Positions 42,744 through 52,422 are shown, counted from the stretch's first letter. The stretch is DNA of 64,000 nucleotides from Candidatus Dormiibacterota bacterium (GCA_003139695.1 PLJM01000005.1:62001-126000); one strand, 5' to 3'. Notes: a model not told the origin generated them from the letters alone. Translations and numbers: made by a program.

Positions 42744-45112
42744 TTACGAGCCTCCTTTCCGTTGCTGGACCCACCGCTCGCTTCCTGGATCTGCTTCCAG
42801 AGCCGATCCGGGCTAGCGGGCATGTCGACGTGTTTGATGCCGAGCGGCGCCAGAGCGTCACAGATGGCATTGATGACTGCGATTGAGCTTGCGATCGTGC
42901 CCGCTTCACCGATGCCCTTGACGCCAAGCTCATTGGTCGGAGAAGGAGTGATCGTTCGGCCAAGCTCAAAGATTGGAAACTCGTTGGCGCTGGGGAGCAG
43001 GTAGTCCGTGAACGTTCCTGTCCTCATCTGCCCCGATTCGTTGTCGTAAACAACTTCTTCGTACAGGGCTTGCGAAATACCCTGCGCGACGCCGCCGTGA
43101 ATCTGGCCGTCGACGATCATCGGGTTGATGATGTTGCCGCAGTCATCTACCGCTATGTAGCGCTTGAGGTCGACGTGGCCCGTTTCGGGATCCACCTCGA
43201 CTACCGCTATGTGGGTGCCAAAGGGCCAGACGAAGTTGCTCGGGTCGTAGTACGCGACAGCTTCGAGGCCTTGCTCCATTCCCTCAGGAAGACCGGCGCC
43301 GTAAGAAGCGAATGCCACCTCGCCGAACGCCTTGCGCTTGTCGGGGCTCCCCTTGACGTAGAACTGGCCCTGGTCGAAGGCGATGTCCTCCTCTGCTGCT
43401 TCAAACATGTGCGCGGCGAGCTTGCGCGCCTTGTCGACTATCTTCTTGCTCGCCTTGTGCACGGCCATGCCGCCCACGGCCAGTGAGCGGCTGCCATAGG
43501 TTCCGTAGCCGAATGCAGGCCCCTCCGCGGTATCGCCGTGCCTCAACTCAATCGAGTCGTAGGGCACGCCGAGCGTGTCGGCGACGATCTGGGGGAACGT
43601 GGTGTCGTGGCCCTGGCCATGTGAGTGCGTGCCGACGTAGACCGCGACCGAGCCGGTCGGGAACACGCGAACCTGGGCCGATTCGACGAGTGCTATGCCT
43701 CCGGTCGCCGGGGCAGTGGCCGCGCTAGGCCCGAAACCGCAGATCTCGATCCAGCTCGACAATCCGATGCCGAGGTACTTGCCCTTCTTGCGGCCCTCTT
43801 CCTGCTCCTTGCGAAGCTTCTCGTAACCGGCAATCTTCATTGCCATGTCCAGAGCCTTCTCATAGGCGCCCGAGTCGAAGACCAGGCCGAAGTGATTGGT
43901 GTGCGGGAAGGTCGTGATGAAGTTCTTGCGGCGAATCTCCGCCGGATCCATCTTCAGTGCGCCCGCGAGCAGGTCGATCGCCCGCTCGCACAGGTGGGTC
44001 GCTTCCGGGCGGCCGGCGCCTCTATAGGGATCGGTCGGGACCTTGTTGGTCAAAACGCCGACGGTGCGCGCGGCCACGTGCTTCCAGTTGTAGGCACCGC
44101 CGGCGAGCAGGCATGCACATGCCTGGAACGCCGCGAAAGTGCCCATGTACGCGCCGGCATCGAGGTACTGGGTCGCTTTGATAAAGACCAGAGTCCCGTC
44201 CTTCTTGGCGCCGGCCTCGACCTCGAAGACCTGGCCTCGGCCGTGGGTGGTGGTCTGGAGCGATTCGGTGCGCGACTCGATCCACTTCACCGGACGCCCG
44301 CTGAGCTTTGCCGCGGCGGGGACCAGCCAGTCTTCTGAATACGGACTGATCTTGGCGCCGAAACCTCCGCCCACATCGGGAGAGATCACGCGGAGTCGGT
44401 TTTCGGGTATCCCCATGGCACCGCCGAGAAACAATCTGACGAAATGCGGGCTCTGGCTCGACATCCATACGGTCAACGTGCCGTCCGGCTTCGAGTACTC
44501 GGCAAGCACGCCACGGGTCTCCATCGACGTCGGCGCGATCCGCTGCTGAAGAATGCGGACTTTGATGACGACGTCGGCTTCTTTCATGACCGCCGGGTCA
44601 TCGGGGATGTAGGTCAGATCCCACCCGAGGTTGTCGGGCGCCCCCGAATGGACCGTAGGGCTCTTGGCTTCGAGCGCTTTGTCGAGGTCCATAACTGCCG
44701 GAAGCGTCTCGTACTCGACCTCGATCAGGTTGGACGCATCGGAGGCCTGATACTTGGTCTCCGCCAGCACTACAGCGACTGGCTCACCCTGGTAGACGAC
44801 CTCTTTATCAGCGATCGGGAACCTGGGCGGGCTCTGCTTCTTCTCCGCCACGAAGGACGGTGTGACCGGCATGGTCCCAGAGAGCACCTTGACGAAATCC
44901 TTGTGGGTGTACACGGCGACGACTCCCGGCGCCTTGGCCGCCTGGGTGATGTCGATGCTCTTGACGAGAGCGTGGGCGTGGGGGCTACGCACAACGGCGA
45001 GAGCGACGCAGCCTGGCCGGGTGAAGTCGTCAACGTAGCGACCTTCACCGCTAACCAGCCGGGGGTCCTCCCGGCGGTGAATCTTGGCTCCGATCATCGT
45101 GGTGACGGCCAT
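42740..45112 (-). CDS. coxL: Form II-type aerobic CO dehydrogenase / molybdenum hydroxylase large subunit
   Basis: 790-residue molybdopterin subunit. The active-site loop reads 'PYRGAGRPE' (near residue 362), close to AYRGAGR of form II enzymes and unlike the AYxCSFR of form I CO dehydrogenases. The catalytic Glu is in '[10 protein letters not shown]' near residue 735; 'GGGFGAKI' binds pterin. The gene order S-L-M is the form II order (form I is M-S-L). CO oxidation by form II enzymes is not firmly established, and other hydroxylase substrates are possible. GAGGAG-like ribosome site upstream. Confidence 0.9.
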   Translation of the reverse strand: MAVTTMIGAKIHRREDPRLVSGEGRYVDDFTRPGCVALAVVRSPHAHALVKSIDITQAAKAPGVVAVYTHKDFVKVLSGTMPVTPSFVAEKKQSPPRFPIADKEVVYQGEPVAVVLAETKYQASDASNLIEVEYETLPAVMDLDKALEAKSPTVHSGAPDNLGWDLTYIPDDPAVMKEADVVIKVRILQQRIAPTSMETRGVLAEYSKPDGTLTVWMSSQSPHFVRLFLGGAMGIPENRLRVISPDVGGGFGAKISPYSEDWLVPAAAKLSGRPVKWIESRTESLQTTTHGRGQVFEVEAGAKKDGTLVFIKATQYLDAGAYMGTFAAFQACACLLAGGAYNWKHVAARTVGVLTNKVPTDPYRGAGRPEATHLCERAIDLLAGALKMDPAEIRRKNFITTFPHTNHFGLVFDSGAYEKALDMAMKIAGYEKLRKEQEEGRKKGKYLGIGLSSWIEICGFGPSAATAPATGGIALVESAQVRVFPTGSVAVYVGTHSHGQGHDTTFPQIVADTLGVPYDSIELRHGDTAEGPAFGYGTYGSRSLAVGGMAVHKASKKIVDKARKLAAHMFEAAEEDIAFDQGQFYVKGSPDKRKAFGEVAFASYGAGLPEGMEQGLEAVAYYDPSNFVWPFGTHIAVVEVDPETGHVDLKRYIAVDDCGNIINPMIVDGQIHGGVAQGISQALYEEVVYDNESGQMRTGTFTDYLLPSANEFPIFELGRTITPSPTNELGVKGIGEAGTIASSIAVINAICDALAPLGIKHVDMPASPDRLWKQIQEASGGSSNGKEARK

Positions 45113-45116
45113 TGCC

Positions 45117-45635
45117 TCAGCTCCTCCTTGCGGCGGCCGAGTGCTCGCCGGCGTTGGCCTTGGAGCCGTTCATTGCCTTGGCCGCGCTTTGCACGGATTT
45201 GACGATGTTCACGTATCCGGTACAACGGCACAGATTGCCCTCGAGGCCTTGGCGAATCTCGTCTTCGGTGGGGTTGGGATTTTGGGAAAGGAGGTAGGAG
45301 GCCGCCATGATAAAGCCGGGGGTGCAGAAGCCGCACTGGAGACCATGCTCGTCCCAGAAGGCCTGCTGCAACGGATGGAGCGTGCCGTCCTTGGCCGCCA
45401 TGCCTTCGATCGTGGTGATGCTCTTGCCCTCGGCCTGAACCGCGAACATGGTGCAGCTCTTCACAGCCTTGCCATCGACGGTGACAGTGCAAGCTCCGCA
45501 CTGGCTCGTGTCGCAGCCGATGTGGGTGCCGGTCAGTCCGACGACGTCGCGCAGGTAGTGCACGAGCAGCAGTCGCGGCTCGACCTCATGCTCGCGCCGC
45601 TGGCCGTTGACGGTGGTCGCGACCTTGTGCTTCAT
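45117..45635 (-). CDS. coxS: CO dehydrogenase-type small [2Fe-2S] subunit
   Basis: 172 residues. The plant-type ferredoxin cluster is '[12 protein letters not shown]...C' and the second, helical cluster '[10 protein letters not shown]' and '[10 protein letters not shown]'. A C-terminal tail of ~15 residues ([15 protein letters not shown]) exceeds the usual end. ATG 45635 has GGGAGGAG at 7 nt, one of the strongest ribosome sites in the window. First gene of the structural operon; 4 nt to coxL. Confidence 0.95.
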   Translation of the reverse strand: MKHKVATTVNGQRREHEVEPRLLLVHYLRDVVGLTGTHIGCDTSQCGACTVTVDGKAVKSCTMFAVQAEGKSITTIEGMAAKDGTLHPLQQAFWDEHGLQCGFCTPGFIMAASYLLSQNPNPTEDEIRQGLEGNLCRCTGYVNIVKSVQSAAKAMNGSKANAGEHSAAARRS

Positions 45636-45809
45636 ACGACTCCTCCCTAACGCGGTGGCGGCGCGCCCTGGCGCCGAAAACTGCCCTGAAATCGCGCCGG
45701 CGCCGACCGGCAAGTTGAACTATTTCGAATCTGCGGGTGGCGGGGGACATCATGCTCTCGTGAGCTGGCCGAAGGTGTACCCGTCTATTGCGCTACTTTT
45801 AGCGGCGAA

Positions 45810-46502
45810 ATGCAACTAGAAAATTCGTTCACGGTGGGCGCGCCTCCCTCACGCGTATTCGCGTACCTCCTCGATGTCAACAAGATTGTCGGCTGCGTGC
45901 CCGGAGCCGAGCTGTCGGAAGTGGTCGATCCGACCACCTTCAAAGGCAAGGTAAAGATCAAGGTCGGGCCGATCACCGTTGCCTACAGCGGCACGGCGCG
46001 AATCATGAATCGGGACGATGCCAACCATGCGGCCACGCTCGAAGCCGAGGGTCGAGAGACCACGGGGCCGGGCTCGGCCCGCGCCAGCGCACGGATGACC
46101 GTCGAGGCGGACGGATCAGGCTCGTTGGTCAAGATCGTCACGGACTACAACGTCGCCGGCCGCGTCGCCCAGTTCGGCCGCGGCGTGATGGAGGACGTGT
46201 CCCGCCGCATCGTCAACGACATGGCGGCCTGCATCAAGACCAACGTCGAGGCCGCTGAGCCGGGCGTCGGCGGGGGCGGAAGCGGAGGCGAGAAGGCATC
46301 ACCAACCGGTCCAGGCGCGGCGCCGGTGGCAGGCGCGGCGCCGGTGGCAGGCGCGGCGCCGGTGGCAGGCGCGGCGCCGGTGGCAGGCGCGGAGCCGGTC
46401 ATAGCCTCGGCGCCTGCCACCGCAAAGCCTGTCAACGCGTTCGGCCTACTGTTCTCAGTCCTGTGGGCGAGGCTTAGAGGAGCTTTCGGAGCTAAGCCCT
46501 AA
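45810..46502 (+). CDS. coxG: CO dehydrogenase subunit G (CoxG), SRPBCC domain with membrane tail
   Basis: 230 residues. The SRPBCC domain occupies 1-145 ('SFTVGAPPSRVFAYLLD', 'VPGAELSEVVD', 'YSGTARIMN'). A Gly/Ala/Pro/Val linker follows with five 6-residue units (GAAPVA), then a C-terminal hydrophobic segment 'VNAFGLLFSVLWARLRGAFG'. CoxG is known to tether CO dehydrogenase to the membrane, and this architecture fits. It is transcribed divergently from coxS, not within the coxSLM operon. A TACTTT box lies 10 nt before ATG. Confidence 0.9.
   Translation: MQLENSFTVGAPPSRVFAYLLDVNKIVGCVPGAELSEVVDPTTFKGKVKIKVGPITVAYSGTARIMNRDDANHAATLEAEGRETTGPGSARASARMTVEADGSGSLVKIVTDYNVAGRVAQFGRGVMEDVSRRIVNDMAACIKTNVEAAEPGVGGGGSGGEKASPTGPGAAPVAGAAPVAGAAPVAGAAPVAGAEPVIASAPATAKPVNAFGLLFSVLWARLRGAFGAKP
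46314..46403 (+). repeat. Five tandem 18-bp units inside coxG
   Basis: GGCGCGGCGCCGGTGGCA repeated four times exactly plus one degenerate unit. Each encodes the hinge residues G-A-A-P-V-A. Near identity of the units points to recent expansion, so hinge length is probably variable. Confidence 0.92.
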
Positions 46503-46521
46503 GAGGCGAGTTCGAACCAGC

Positions 46522-46719
46522 GCGGCAGGGTTGGCCGGGGTCCCCCCGGCCATGACCTTGTCTCAAGTGCTCCAGGCCTGGCGTGGAGAAACCAGTTAAA
46601 TAAATCCAATCCCGGGAAGGAGAGCAGCGCCTGCGGCATCGCCGCACGCGATGCATTCAGTAAGGCCCCTCCTCAACGCCGCTTGCGCGCAGAGGGAACA
46701 GTCTGGTTCCCTCTCATAC
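46522..46719 (+). repeat. Multi-hairpin interspersed repeat family 2, copy b
   Basis: Same module order and near-identical 3' half as the copy at 31283 (the last ~75 bp differ by almost nothing). It lies between the convergent coxG and the 169-residue gene. Confidence 0.9.
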
Positions 46720-46730
46720 TATTTGGGCAC

Positions 46731-47240
46731 CTAGCCCAAATAGAGAGCCAGCATGTGTGCACGGTTCACCCACATGATCGGTTGCGACCAACTCTTGCCG
46801 GCGACTCCGATGATCGTGACCGTCACATCGACGAGCGAGAAGAACGGGTTCTTGAGCAGCACCTCGGAGTGCATCGTGGGTTCCAGCGCTTTGGCAAATT
46901 CGGCAGCGCCCGCCACCATAAATGAGCCCGCCTGGACCATTGCGTAGCGCCGCTTCACCTCGAGCTGGTCGGGCGGGGGCGGCTCCGGCTCGATGGTCCT
47001 GATGCCCCCGATGAGGGCCTTGCTGAACAATCCTTCGGGCACTCCGTTCAGAGCGACGGCGCCCGGGAGCAGGGGCTCGGCGCTGACATTCCTGAGGTGA
47101 AAATACGGCTCGGGGTCATTGATCGTCTCGCGAAGACGGACTCGCATCTGGATCTCGCCGGTGAGGCGTTGATAAGCGGTCAGCACCTCCACCTTGGTCC
47201 ACGCCACGGTTGGGTTGATCGCGCCGCTGGTCTGAGGCAT
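46731..47240 (-). CDS. Hypothetical protein, 169 residues
   Basis: No family recognised. Beta-rich, no signal peptide, with 'AYQRLTGEIQMRVRLRETIND', 'EPYFHLRNVSAEPLLPG' and a hydrophobic C-terminus 'WVNRAHMLALYLG'. ATG 47240 gives MPQTSGAINPTV; upstream in-frame residues are antisense to the amidase gene and look non-coding. Divergent from the amidase with a 40-nt gap. Confidence 0.65.
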   Translation of the reverse strand: MPQTSGAINPTVAWTKVEVLTAYQRLTGEIQMRVRLRETINDPEPYFHLRNVSAEPLLPGAVALNGVPEGLFSKALIGGIRTIEPEPPPPDQLEVKRRYAMVQAGSFMVAGAAEFAKALEPTMHSEVLLKNPFFSLVDVTVTIIGVAGKSWSQPIMWVNRAHMLALYLG

Positions 47241-47280
47241 CGCGAGGGAGGATAACTCTCCGACTGCCAGAATTGGCGAG

Positions 47281-48432
47281 ATGGAACTCGAAAAGGCCCG
47301 CCGGCGCATCCTCGAGCGGGCCGACTTGAACGCCTTCATCTCGGTGTCGTCGGAGGAAGGTAGCGGCACGGTGGTCGCAGTCAAGGACCTCGTCGACGTC
47401 GCGGGCATGGTGACCACGGCGGGCGGCGTGATCCTCCCTCGCGAACCCGCAGTCGAGGATGCGCCCGTGATCCGGCGCCTGCGTCAGGAAGGGTGCGTGA
47501 TCGTCGGCAAGACCAACCTGCATGAGTTCGCCTATGGCGTGACCAGCGTCAACCCGCACTACGGCGCAGTGCGCAATCCCCACGACGTCGAGCGCGTCGC
47601 CGGCGGCTCGTCGGGCGGATCGGCAGTCGCGGTGGCTGCCGGGATGTGCGACTGGGCCGTGGGCACCGACACAGGCGGGTCAATTCGTATACCGGCATCG
47701 TTCTGCGGAGTCGTCGGATTCAAGCCGGCGTTCGGCAGCATCGACACGTCCGGCGTGGTACCTCTGAGCACATCGCTCGATACCCTCGGTCCCCTCGCGT
47801 CAGATGTGATGAGCGCAGCGCGCGCCTACACCATGATGTCCGGCGAGGCCATGCCTCAGGGACCGATGCGCCAGCCGCGGCTTGCAGTTCCGGCGGGCTG
47901 GGTCGCCGACCTCGACGAGGAGACCTCCCGCGCGTGGCAGCTGGTGTCCGCCGGGCTGCCGGAGGTGGAGTTCATCAAGCGGGAGCCGCTGTATAAGTTC
48001 AGCCTCACCGTGCTCCAGGCCGAAGCCAGCGCATATCACCGGCGCTGGGTGGCCGAAAGTCCTGAGAAATACGGCGCGGACGTCCTCGGCCACCTCCGGC
48101 GCGGGCTGGAAATACTGGCCGTTGATTACCTTGAAGCGCTGGCGGCACTCCGCGAGCTACGGGCGGAGGCGGCGCGCGCAATGGACGGCATCGATGCGCT
48201 AGTCCTGCCCGCAAGCGCGATCGTGGCTCCCTCGATAAGCGCGTCGATCGAGGTGCGCGAGCCGATCACGCGCTACACGCGCCCCTTCAATGCAACGGGC
48301 CAGCCGGTGGTCACGCTGCCCGCTCCGGTGCGTGGTATGCCGGTCGGCATCCAGGTGGTCGGCCGGACGAACAGCGGAGCGATGGGAGCCGCGGCGTGGC
48401 TCGAGCAGGAGTGGAAGCAGCTCAGCGGGTGA
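47281..48432 (+). CDS. Amidase signature family enzyme
   Basis: 383 residues. The Ser-cisSer-Lys triad is visible: Lys in 'VAVKDLVDVAGM', and the glycine-serine region 'VAGGSSGGSAVAVAAG' with nucleophile Ser in 'GTDTGGSIRIPASFCG'. Shorter than GatA (~480), so a stand-alone amidase is more likely than the GatCAB subunit. GTGA overlap with the methyltransferase gene. Confidence 0.88.
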   Translation: MELEKARRRILERADLNAFISVSSEEGSGTVVAVKDLVDVAGMVTTAGGVILPREPAVEDAPVIRRLRQEGCVIVGKTNLHEFAYGVTSVNPHYGAVRNPHDVERVAGGSSGGSAVAVAAGMCDWAVGTDTGGSIRIPASFCGVVGFKPAFGSIDTSGVVPLSTSLDTLGPLASDVMSAARAYTMMSGEAMPQGPMRQPRLAVPAGWVADLDEETSRAWQLVSAGLPEVEFIKREPLYKFSLTVLQAEASAYHRRWVAESPEKYGADVLGHLRRGLEILAVDYLEALAALRELRAEAARAMDGIDALVLPASAIVAPSISASIEVREPITRYTRPFNATGQPVVTLPAPVRGMPVGIQVVGRTNSGAMGAAAWLEQEWKQLSG

Positions 48433-49250
48433 AGTCGAAAGAGCTATATCCCCGCGCGTTCAGCCGGCACGCCATCGTGTATCAAAGCCGCCTGGAGCAG
48501 ATCATGTGCCGAGGCGAATCGGCCGGCAGAATGCGAGCTCTCGATCTCCTTGATGCGCGTCCCGGGATGCGGATCCTCGATCTCGCGTGCGGGCCCGGCA
48601 CGCTGAGCCGTCGCCTGGCTGCGGCAGTTTCCCCGGGTGGAGATGTAAGAGGTGTCGACCTCGCACCCGGGATGATCGAGCTCGCGCAAGCCTTGCGCCT
48701 CCCCTCAGCGCGCTTTGAGCTCATGGACATCGAGCAGCTCGCCTTTGATGACTGCTTCTTCGACGCCGCGATCTGCGGTCATGGATTCCAGTTCGCGTCT
48801 GATCTCCCACGTGCATTGAGCGAAGCTCGGCGTGTGCTGCGGCCTCGAGGCAGGCTCTCGGCCAGCGTGCCGATCGGCAGCCGAGGGGAGTCCGTCTGGA
48901 TCCAGCTGTATACGGTGATCGACAGATGGGTGCCGCCGGCACCAGAGGCTTTCGATCAGGCGCCCACGCGTGCGACGGTCCAGGATGCAGGTGCTTTCCG
49001 GCAGGCGGCGCTCGAGGCAGGGTTCGAATCCGCAACGGTCGAGCTGATCGAAGAAGAGATGCGGTGGGAGTCGGCGGAGCAACTGGTGGCGCTCTTCATG
49101 AGCTGGGTGGACTGCGCGACGCGGATTGAAGGAATAAGCGAGGTTCGCCGTCAAGCCATGATGGATGACGCTGTCATGACTTTGCGCCAAGACCATCCCG
49201 GCCAGATCGTGACCAAAGGAAGGAACCATGTGCTGCTTGCGGTGGCGTGA
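48429..49250 (+). CDS. Class I SAM-dependent methyltransferase
   Basis: 273 residues. SAM motif I 'ILDLACGPGTLSRRL' (~40-54), motif II 'DVRGVDLAPGMIELA', and post-motif 'FFDAAICGHGFQFASDLPRAL' are of the UbiE/Methyltransf_11 type. Substrate not deducible. GTG start inside the amidase stop; its own stop overlaps the next gene (GTGA), so three genes are coupled. Confidence 0.88.
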   Translation: MKSKELYPRAFSRHAIVYQSRLEQIMCRGESAGRMRALDLLDARPGMRILDLACGPGTLSRRLAAAVSPGGDVRGVDLAPGMIELAQALRLPSARFELMDIEQLAFDDCFFDAAICGHGFQFASDLPRALSEARRVLRPRGRLSASVPIGSRGESVWIQLYTVIDRWVPPAPEAFDQAPTRATVQDAGAFRQAALEAGFESATVELIEEEMRWESAEQLVALFMSWVDCATRIEGISEVRRQAMMDDAVMTLRQDHPGQIVTKGRNHVLLAVA

Positions 49251-50659
49251 AGCGCTCAAAAGGGCCCGTCGTTAGGGCAAAGGCGGCGCGCCGGCTCCCG
49301 TGCAGTGCGGTCGCGATGGCCGTCCTGTTGCTCGGATGCAACTCTCAATCACCTGAGGGCACCGTGGTCTCGCCAAGCCCAACGCTCGCCTCAAGCCCGA
49401 GCGCGAGCCCGATCGCATTGGGTGCTCCGCAGTACCGCGCGCTTTGGGTGGACGCCTTTCACGATGGGATGAAGTCGCCGGCGCAGGTGGAAAAGCTGGT
49501 CGCTGATGCGCACCGCGGAAACCTGAACGCCCTGTTCGTACAGGTCCGCAAGCGTGGCGACGCGTACTTCAACCTTTCAGACGAACCGCGAGCCACCGAC
49601 ATCCAGGGCCCGCCCGGGTTCGACCCGCTCGCTTACGTGATCCAGCTCGCACACGACTCGACGCCGCGGATCGAGGTCCACGCTTGGCTCAACACTTTTT
49701 TCGTTGGCAACACCAGCGACATCTACGTGCACCACAAGCTGTGGGCCACGCTTTCCAATACCGGTACCAAGAGTGAGTCCTTCGACCCCGGAGTCCCTGA
49801 GGTCCTGGCCTACACCCACAAGGTGTTCATGGACGTGGCAAAAAACTATGACGTTGACGGGTTGCACATGGACTACGTCAGGTACCCGGGAAACGAATGG
49901 GGATACAACCGCGAAGCGGTCGCACTGTACATGCAGCAGACGGGAGCCACCACCGCACCTGCGCTTGACGACGAGGCATGGAACGCTTGGCGCCGCGGGC
50001 GCGTAACCATGTTCGTGCGGGACCTTCACGCCGACCTCAAGCGCACAAAGCCGAACGTGAAGCTAAGCGGCGCTCTCATCGCGTACGGCGGCGGCCCCGC
50101 CTCGGCAGCCGACTGGCCGCTCACGTCGGCATATGGATCAGTCTTCCAGGATTGGTACGGATGGCTCGCCAGCCGATATATCGATTTCGGTGTGCCGATG
50201 AACTACGACAGCGCGTGGGACAGCCTCGAGCAAACCTGGTTCGTGCGCTGGCTCAACTTTGAGAAGAACTCGGGTTTCGGCAACCGCATCCTGACGGGTG
50301 TCGGGGGATTCATGAACTATCCCGAGGGCACGCTCACTCAAATCCGCCTGGCGCTCGCGCCCTCAGCACAGGGCAACCGTGTGCTTGGGATCGCGATCTA
50401 CTCGTACGCTTCCACGTCCGTTTATGGAAATTCCGACTACTACAACAGCGCCGAGATGGCTGCAGGTCTGCCGCGCCAACCGTATTACGCGGGCACCAGC
50501 CACCGCGAGTCTCCAAGCGCCCGGGGGGCCGCCTTCAACAGCGAATTCATGACCCAGCTCAGGCGATCCGACATGTACTGGGACGTCAAACGAGGGTGGG
50601 TGACGACGAAGGGCGTCTTCACGCGGCCGGCCGCGGTACCTGAACTGCCGGCGGCGTGA
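49247..50659 (+). CDS. Secreted lipoprotein, GHL10 / DUF187 family glycosyl hydrolase
   Basis: 470 residues. A basic N-terminus and hydrophobic segment end in the lipobox 'VLLLGC', so Cys is lipidated by Lgt and the protein is anchored outside the membrane. The TIM-barrel domain has 'RALWVDAFHDGMKSPAQ', 'LNALFVQVRKRGDAYF', 'EVHAWLNTFFV', and the catalytic-region 'DVDGLHMDYVRYPG'. Family GHL10 members act on bacterial cell-wall or polysaccharide sugars. GTG start overlaps the methyltransferase stop. Confidence 0.88.
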   Translation: MKRSKGPVVRAKAARRLPCSAVAMAVLLLGCNSQSPEGTVVSPSPTLASSPSASPIALGAPQYRALWVDAFHDGMKSPAQVEKLVADAHRGNLNALFVQVRKRGDAYFNLSDEPRATDIQGPPGFDPLAYVIQLAHDSTPRIEVHAWLNTFFVGNTSDIYVHHKLWATLSNTGTKSESFDPGVPEVLAYTHKVFMDVAKNYDVDGLHMDYVRYPGNEWGYNREAVALYMQQTGATTAPALDDEAWNAWRRGRVTMFVRDLHADLKRTKPNVKLSGALIAYGGGPASAADWPLTSAYGSVFQDWYGWLASRYIDFGVPMNYDSAWDSLEQTWFVRWLNFEKNSGFGNRILTGVGGFMNYPEGTLTQIRLALAPSAQGNRVLGIAIYSYASTSVYGNSDYYNSAEMAAGLPRQPYYAGTSHRESPSARGAAFNSEFMTQLRRSDMYWDVKRGWVTTKGVFTRPAAVPELPAA

Positions 50660-50670
50660 TCGTCTAAAAG

Positions 50671-51060
50671 GTGCCCAGGGCAAGCAGGCTTCTGCGGCTA
50701 GTCGCCTTCGCCGTCCCCGCAGGCCTGGCGATGGCTGCGGTGCAGCCGCTGCTGGGCGCCGCGGCGGGAGCGGTCAGCGCAGGCTGGGCGGTCTCCTTGA
50801 CTGCTCCGGCGTTGGGCGCCGCCGCGTTGATCTTCGGCATCGGGCGGCTTCTTGATCGCGGCGACCTGGTCCAGCCGCCGTGGTATTGCGCCTGGTTGCT
50901 GCTGCCAGGCTCATTCCTGCTTGCAGGAGCGGCCGCGATGTGTATTTTCGGGGCGCTCGTGCAGTTTCCCGCCATCATGCCGGCGCAGTGGACGCTGCTG
51001 GCGGTCGGGTCACTTTGTTGGGCCACGGCAATCGTGGTGGTGCGCCGCACCTCGCGCTAA
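50671..51060 (+). CDS. Small integral membrane protein, 129 residues
   Basis: Four hydrophobic segments (~8-35, 40-55, 70-92, 100-122) separated by very short loops; strongly basic start 'MPRASRLLRLV' and end 'VVVRRTSR', so N- and C-termini are likely cytoplasmic. No family recognised. GTG start, 11 nt after the lipoprotein gene. Confidence 0.65.
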   Translation: MPRASRLLRLVAFAVPAGLAMAAVQPLLGAAAGAVSAGWAVSLTAPALGAAALIFGIGRLLDRGDLVQPPWYCAWLLLPGSFLLAGAAAMCIFGALVQFPAIMPAQWTLLAVGSLCWATAIVVVRRTSR

Positions 51061-51070
51061 CGCGCATCGG

Positions 51071-51267
51071 TATGAGAGGGAACCAGACTGTTCCCTCTGC
51101 GCGCAAGCGGCGTTGAGGAGGGGCCTTACTGAATGCATCGCCAGGCGCTTCGCGCGTGGCTGCTCTCCTTCCCGGGATTGGATTTATTGAATTAGTTTCT
51201 CCACGCCACGTCTGGGTGGGCGTAGAAACAAAGTCATGGCCGGGAGGGCCCCGGCCAACCCTGCAAC
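51071..51267 (-). repeat. Multi-hairpin interspersed repeat family 2, copy c (inverted)
   Basis: Inverse orientation: starts with GAGAGGGAACCAGACTGTTCCC, contains GCATTCAGTAAGGCCCC on the other strand and ends in CATGGCCGGGAGGGCCCCGGCC. It sits between the convergent membrane-protein and alkA genes. Confidence 0.9.
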
Positions 51268-51279
51268 GTCAGCCTTCAG

Positions 51280-52218
51280 CTAACCAGTAGCGCGCGAGTG
51301 CATCATGCCTGCGCCGCCGGTCACCGTTCGCCGAAGGCACACGCACACCCACATCCTGTACGGCCTCCAACTTTCAGCGAGCTCTTCAAGCTTGTCCAGG
51401 TCAGGCTCCGTTGCGAGGCCATACGCCTCACGAATTGCTCCCGCCAGTCGTGGCTCGTTCGTCGGGAGCTCGTCCACGGCGCTTAGGGCCCTGAGCCGGA
51501 CGAGCTGAGATCCGAACTCTCCAATCCCCTTCAGCTGTTGCAAACGGTTCAGCGCCTCCTCGCGCGACAACGCGCGAAGCATGTCGGTGTCCAGCGCCCC
51601 GGCCAAAGCTGAACCCGCAAGCAAGTTGAGGTATTCGACCTTGCGGCCGAACAACCCCTTGAAGGCTTTTAGCTCAAGCAACCGAGAAGGTTCCGGGAAC
51701 ACCCACAGGCGGTGGCCGTGGACGTCCACTTCGTGCCCCAGCTCCCGACTCATCCTGTTGTTGACGTCCTGGCCCTGGCGCATCGAGATTCGCGTCGAGA
51801 TGAGGGACCACGCTGCCGCTTCATATGCGTTCGACCAGTTCACGGGCCGAAACCCGGGAAACATCTGCTGCAGCCTGGCGATCACTCGATCGCGCATCCC
51901 CACCGCCGGCCAATCGCGGCCGTCGACGTCGAGGCTGAGGATGCGAGCGACCTGATGTTTTACCCGATCGACATCGGCATCGCCGTAGACAGTTCCTAGA
52001 ACTCGCGCCGGCTCGGGCTGGGTGAGACAGACTCCAGCGGCCTTCCATCCCTCATCGGTCAAGAACGCGAGGTGGAGGTGGCCGGTGGTCGAGCTTCCGT
52101 CAGACGGCGCCTCATGCCACGCGCCGATGAACCTGGCGCTCTCTTCGAGTGAATAGGCGCCGAGCGGCTCGAGCTCGAAGGAAGGGGCGGCGTTTCCGCC
52201 GCCCTTTGAGGCGCTCAA
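51280..52218 (-). CDS. alkA: DNA-3-methyladenine glycosylase II-like (AlkA family)
   Basis: 312-residue HhH-GPD glycosylase. The helix-hairpin-helix is 'QLKGIGEFGSQLVRLR' (~220-235) and 'WSLISTRISMRQGQDVNNR' is the earlier conserved helix. At the expected catalytic Asp the sequence reads 'DELPTNEPRLAG', with Glu or Asn rather than Asp, so base-excision activity is in doubt. Starts with TTG, directly after the cspA stop. Confidence 0.78.
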   Translation of the reverse strand: MSASKGGGNAAPSFELEPLGAYSLEESARFIGAWHEAPSDGSSTTGHLHLAFLTDEGWKAAGVCLTQPEPARVLGTVYGDADVDRVKHQVARILSLDVDGRDWPAVGMRDRVIARLQQMFPGFRPVNWSNAYEAAAWSLISTRISMRQGQDVNNRMSRELGHEVDVHGHRLWVFPEPSRLLELKAFKGLFGRKVEYLNLLAGSALAGALDTDMLRALSREEALNRLQQLKGIGEFGSQLVRLRALSAVDELPTNEPRLAGAIREAYGLATEPDLDKLEELAESWRPYRMWVCVCLRRTVTGGAGMMHSRATG

Positions 52219-52422
52219 CTAAGCGAGCTTGATCCGGTTTGCCCGTGGACCCTTCTGGCTGGGCTCGATCTCGAAGTTGACGCGCTCCCCGCCGGCGAGC
52301 GAATCGAAGTTAACGCTCGAGTCGAGTCCTGTGCGGTGGAAAAAATACTCCCGCCCATCCTCCGCCGCGATGAACCCGAACCCGCGGTCGGAAACCAGCT
52401 TCTTGATGGTGCCAGTCGGCAT
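52219..52422 (-). CDS. cspA: Cold shock protein
   Basis: 67-residue OB-fold RNA chaperone: RNP1 'RGFGFIAAEDG' and RNP2 'EYFFHRTGL', basic C-terminus 'KGPRANRIKLA'. Length and motifs are those of single-domain CspA proteins. AGGGAGTAGGAG lies directly before the ATG, and a ~138-nt non-coding stretch (52423-52560) upstream could hold a leader as in other csp genes. The alkA start is contiguous. Confidence 0.95.
   Translation of the reverse strand: MPTGTIKKLVSDRGFGFIAAEDGREYFFHRTGLDSSVNFDSLAGGERVNFEIEPSQKGPRANRIKLA

Noticed and set aside
42740-45635. Form I CO dehydrogenase
   Set aside because: The large-subunit loop reads PYRGAGR rather than AYxCSFR, and the order is S-L-M rather than M-S-L.
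46314-46403. CRISPR-like short tandem repeats
   Set aside because: Units are contiguous with no spacers and lie in the coding frame of coxG.
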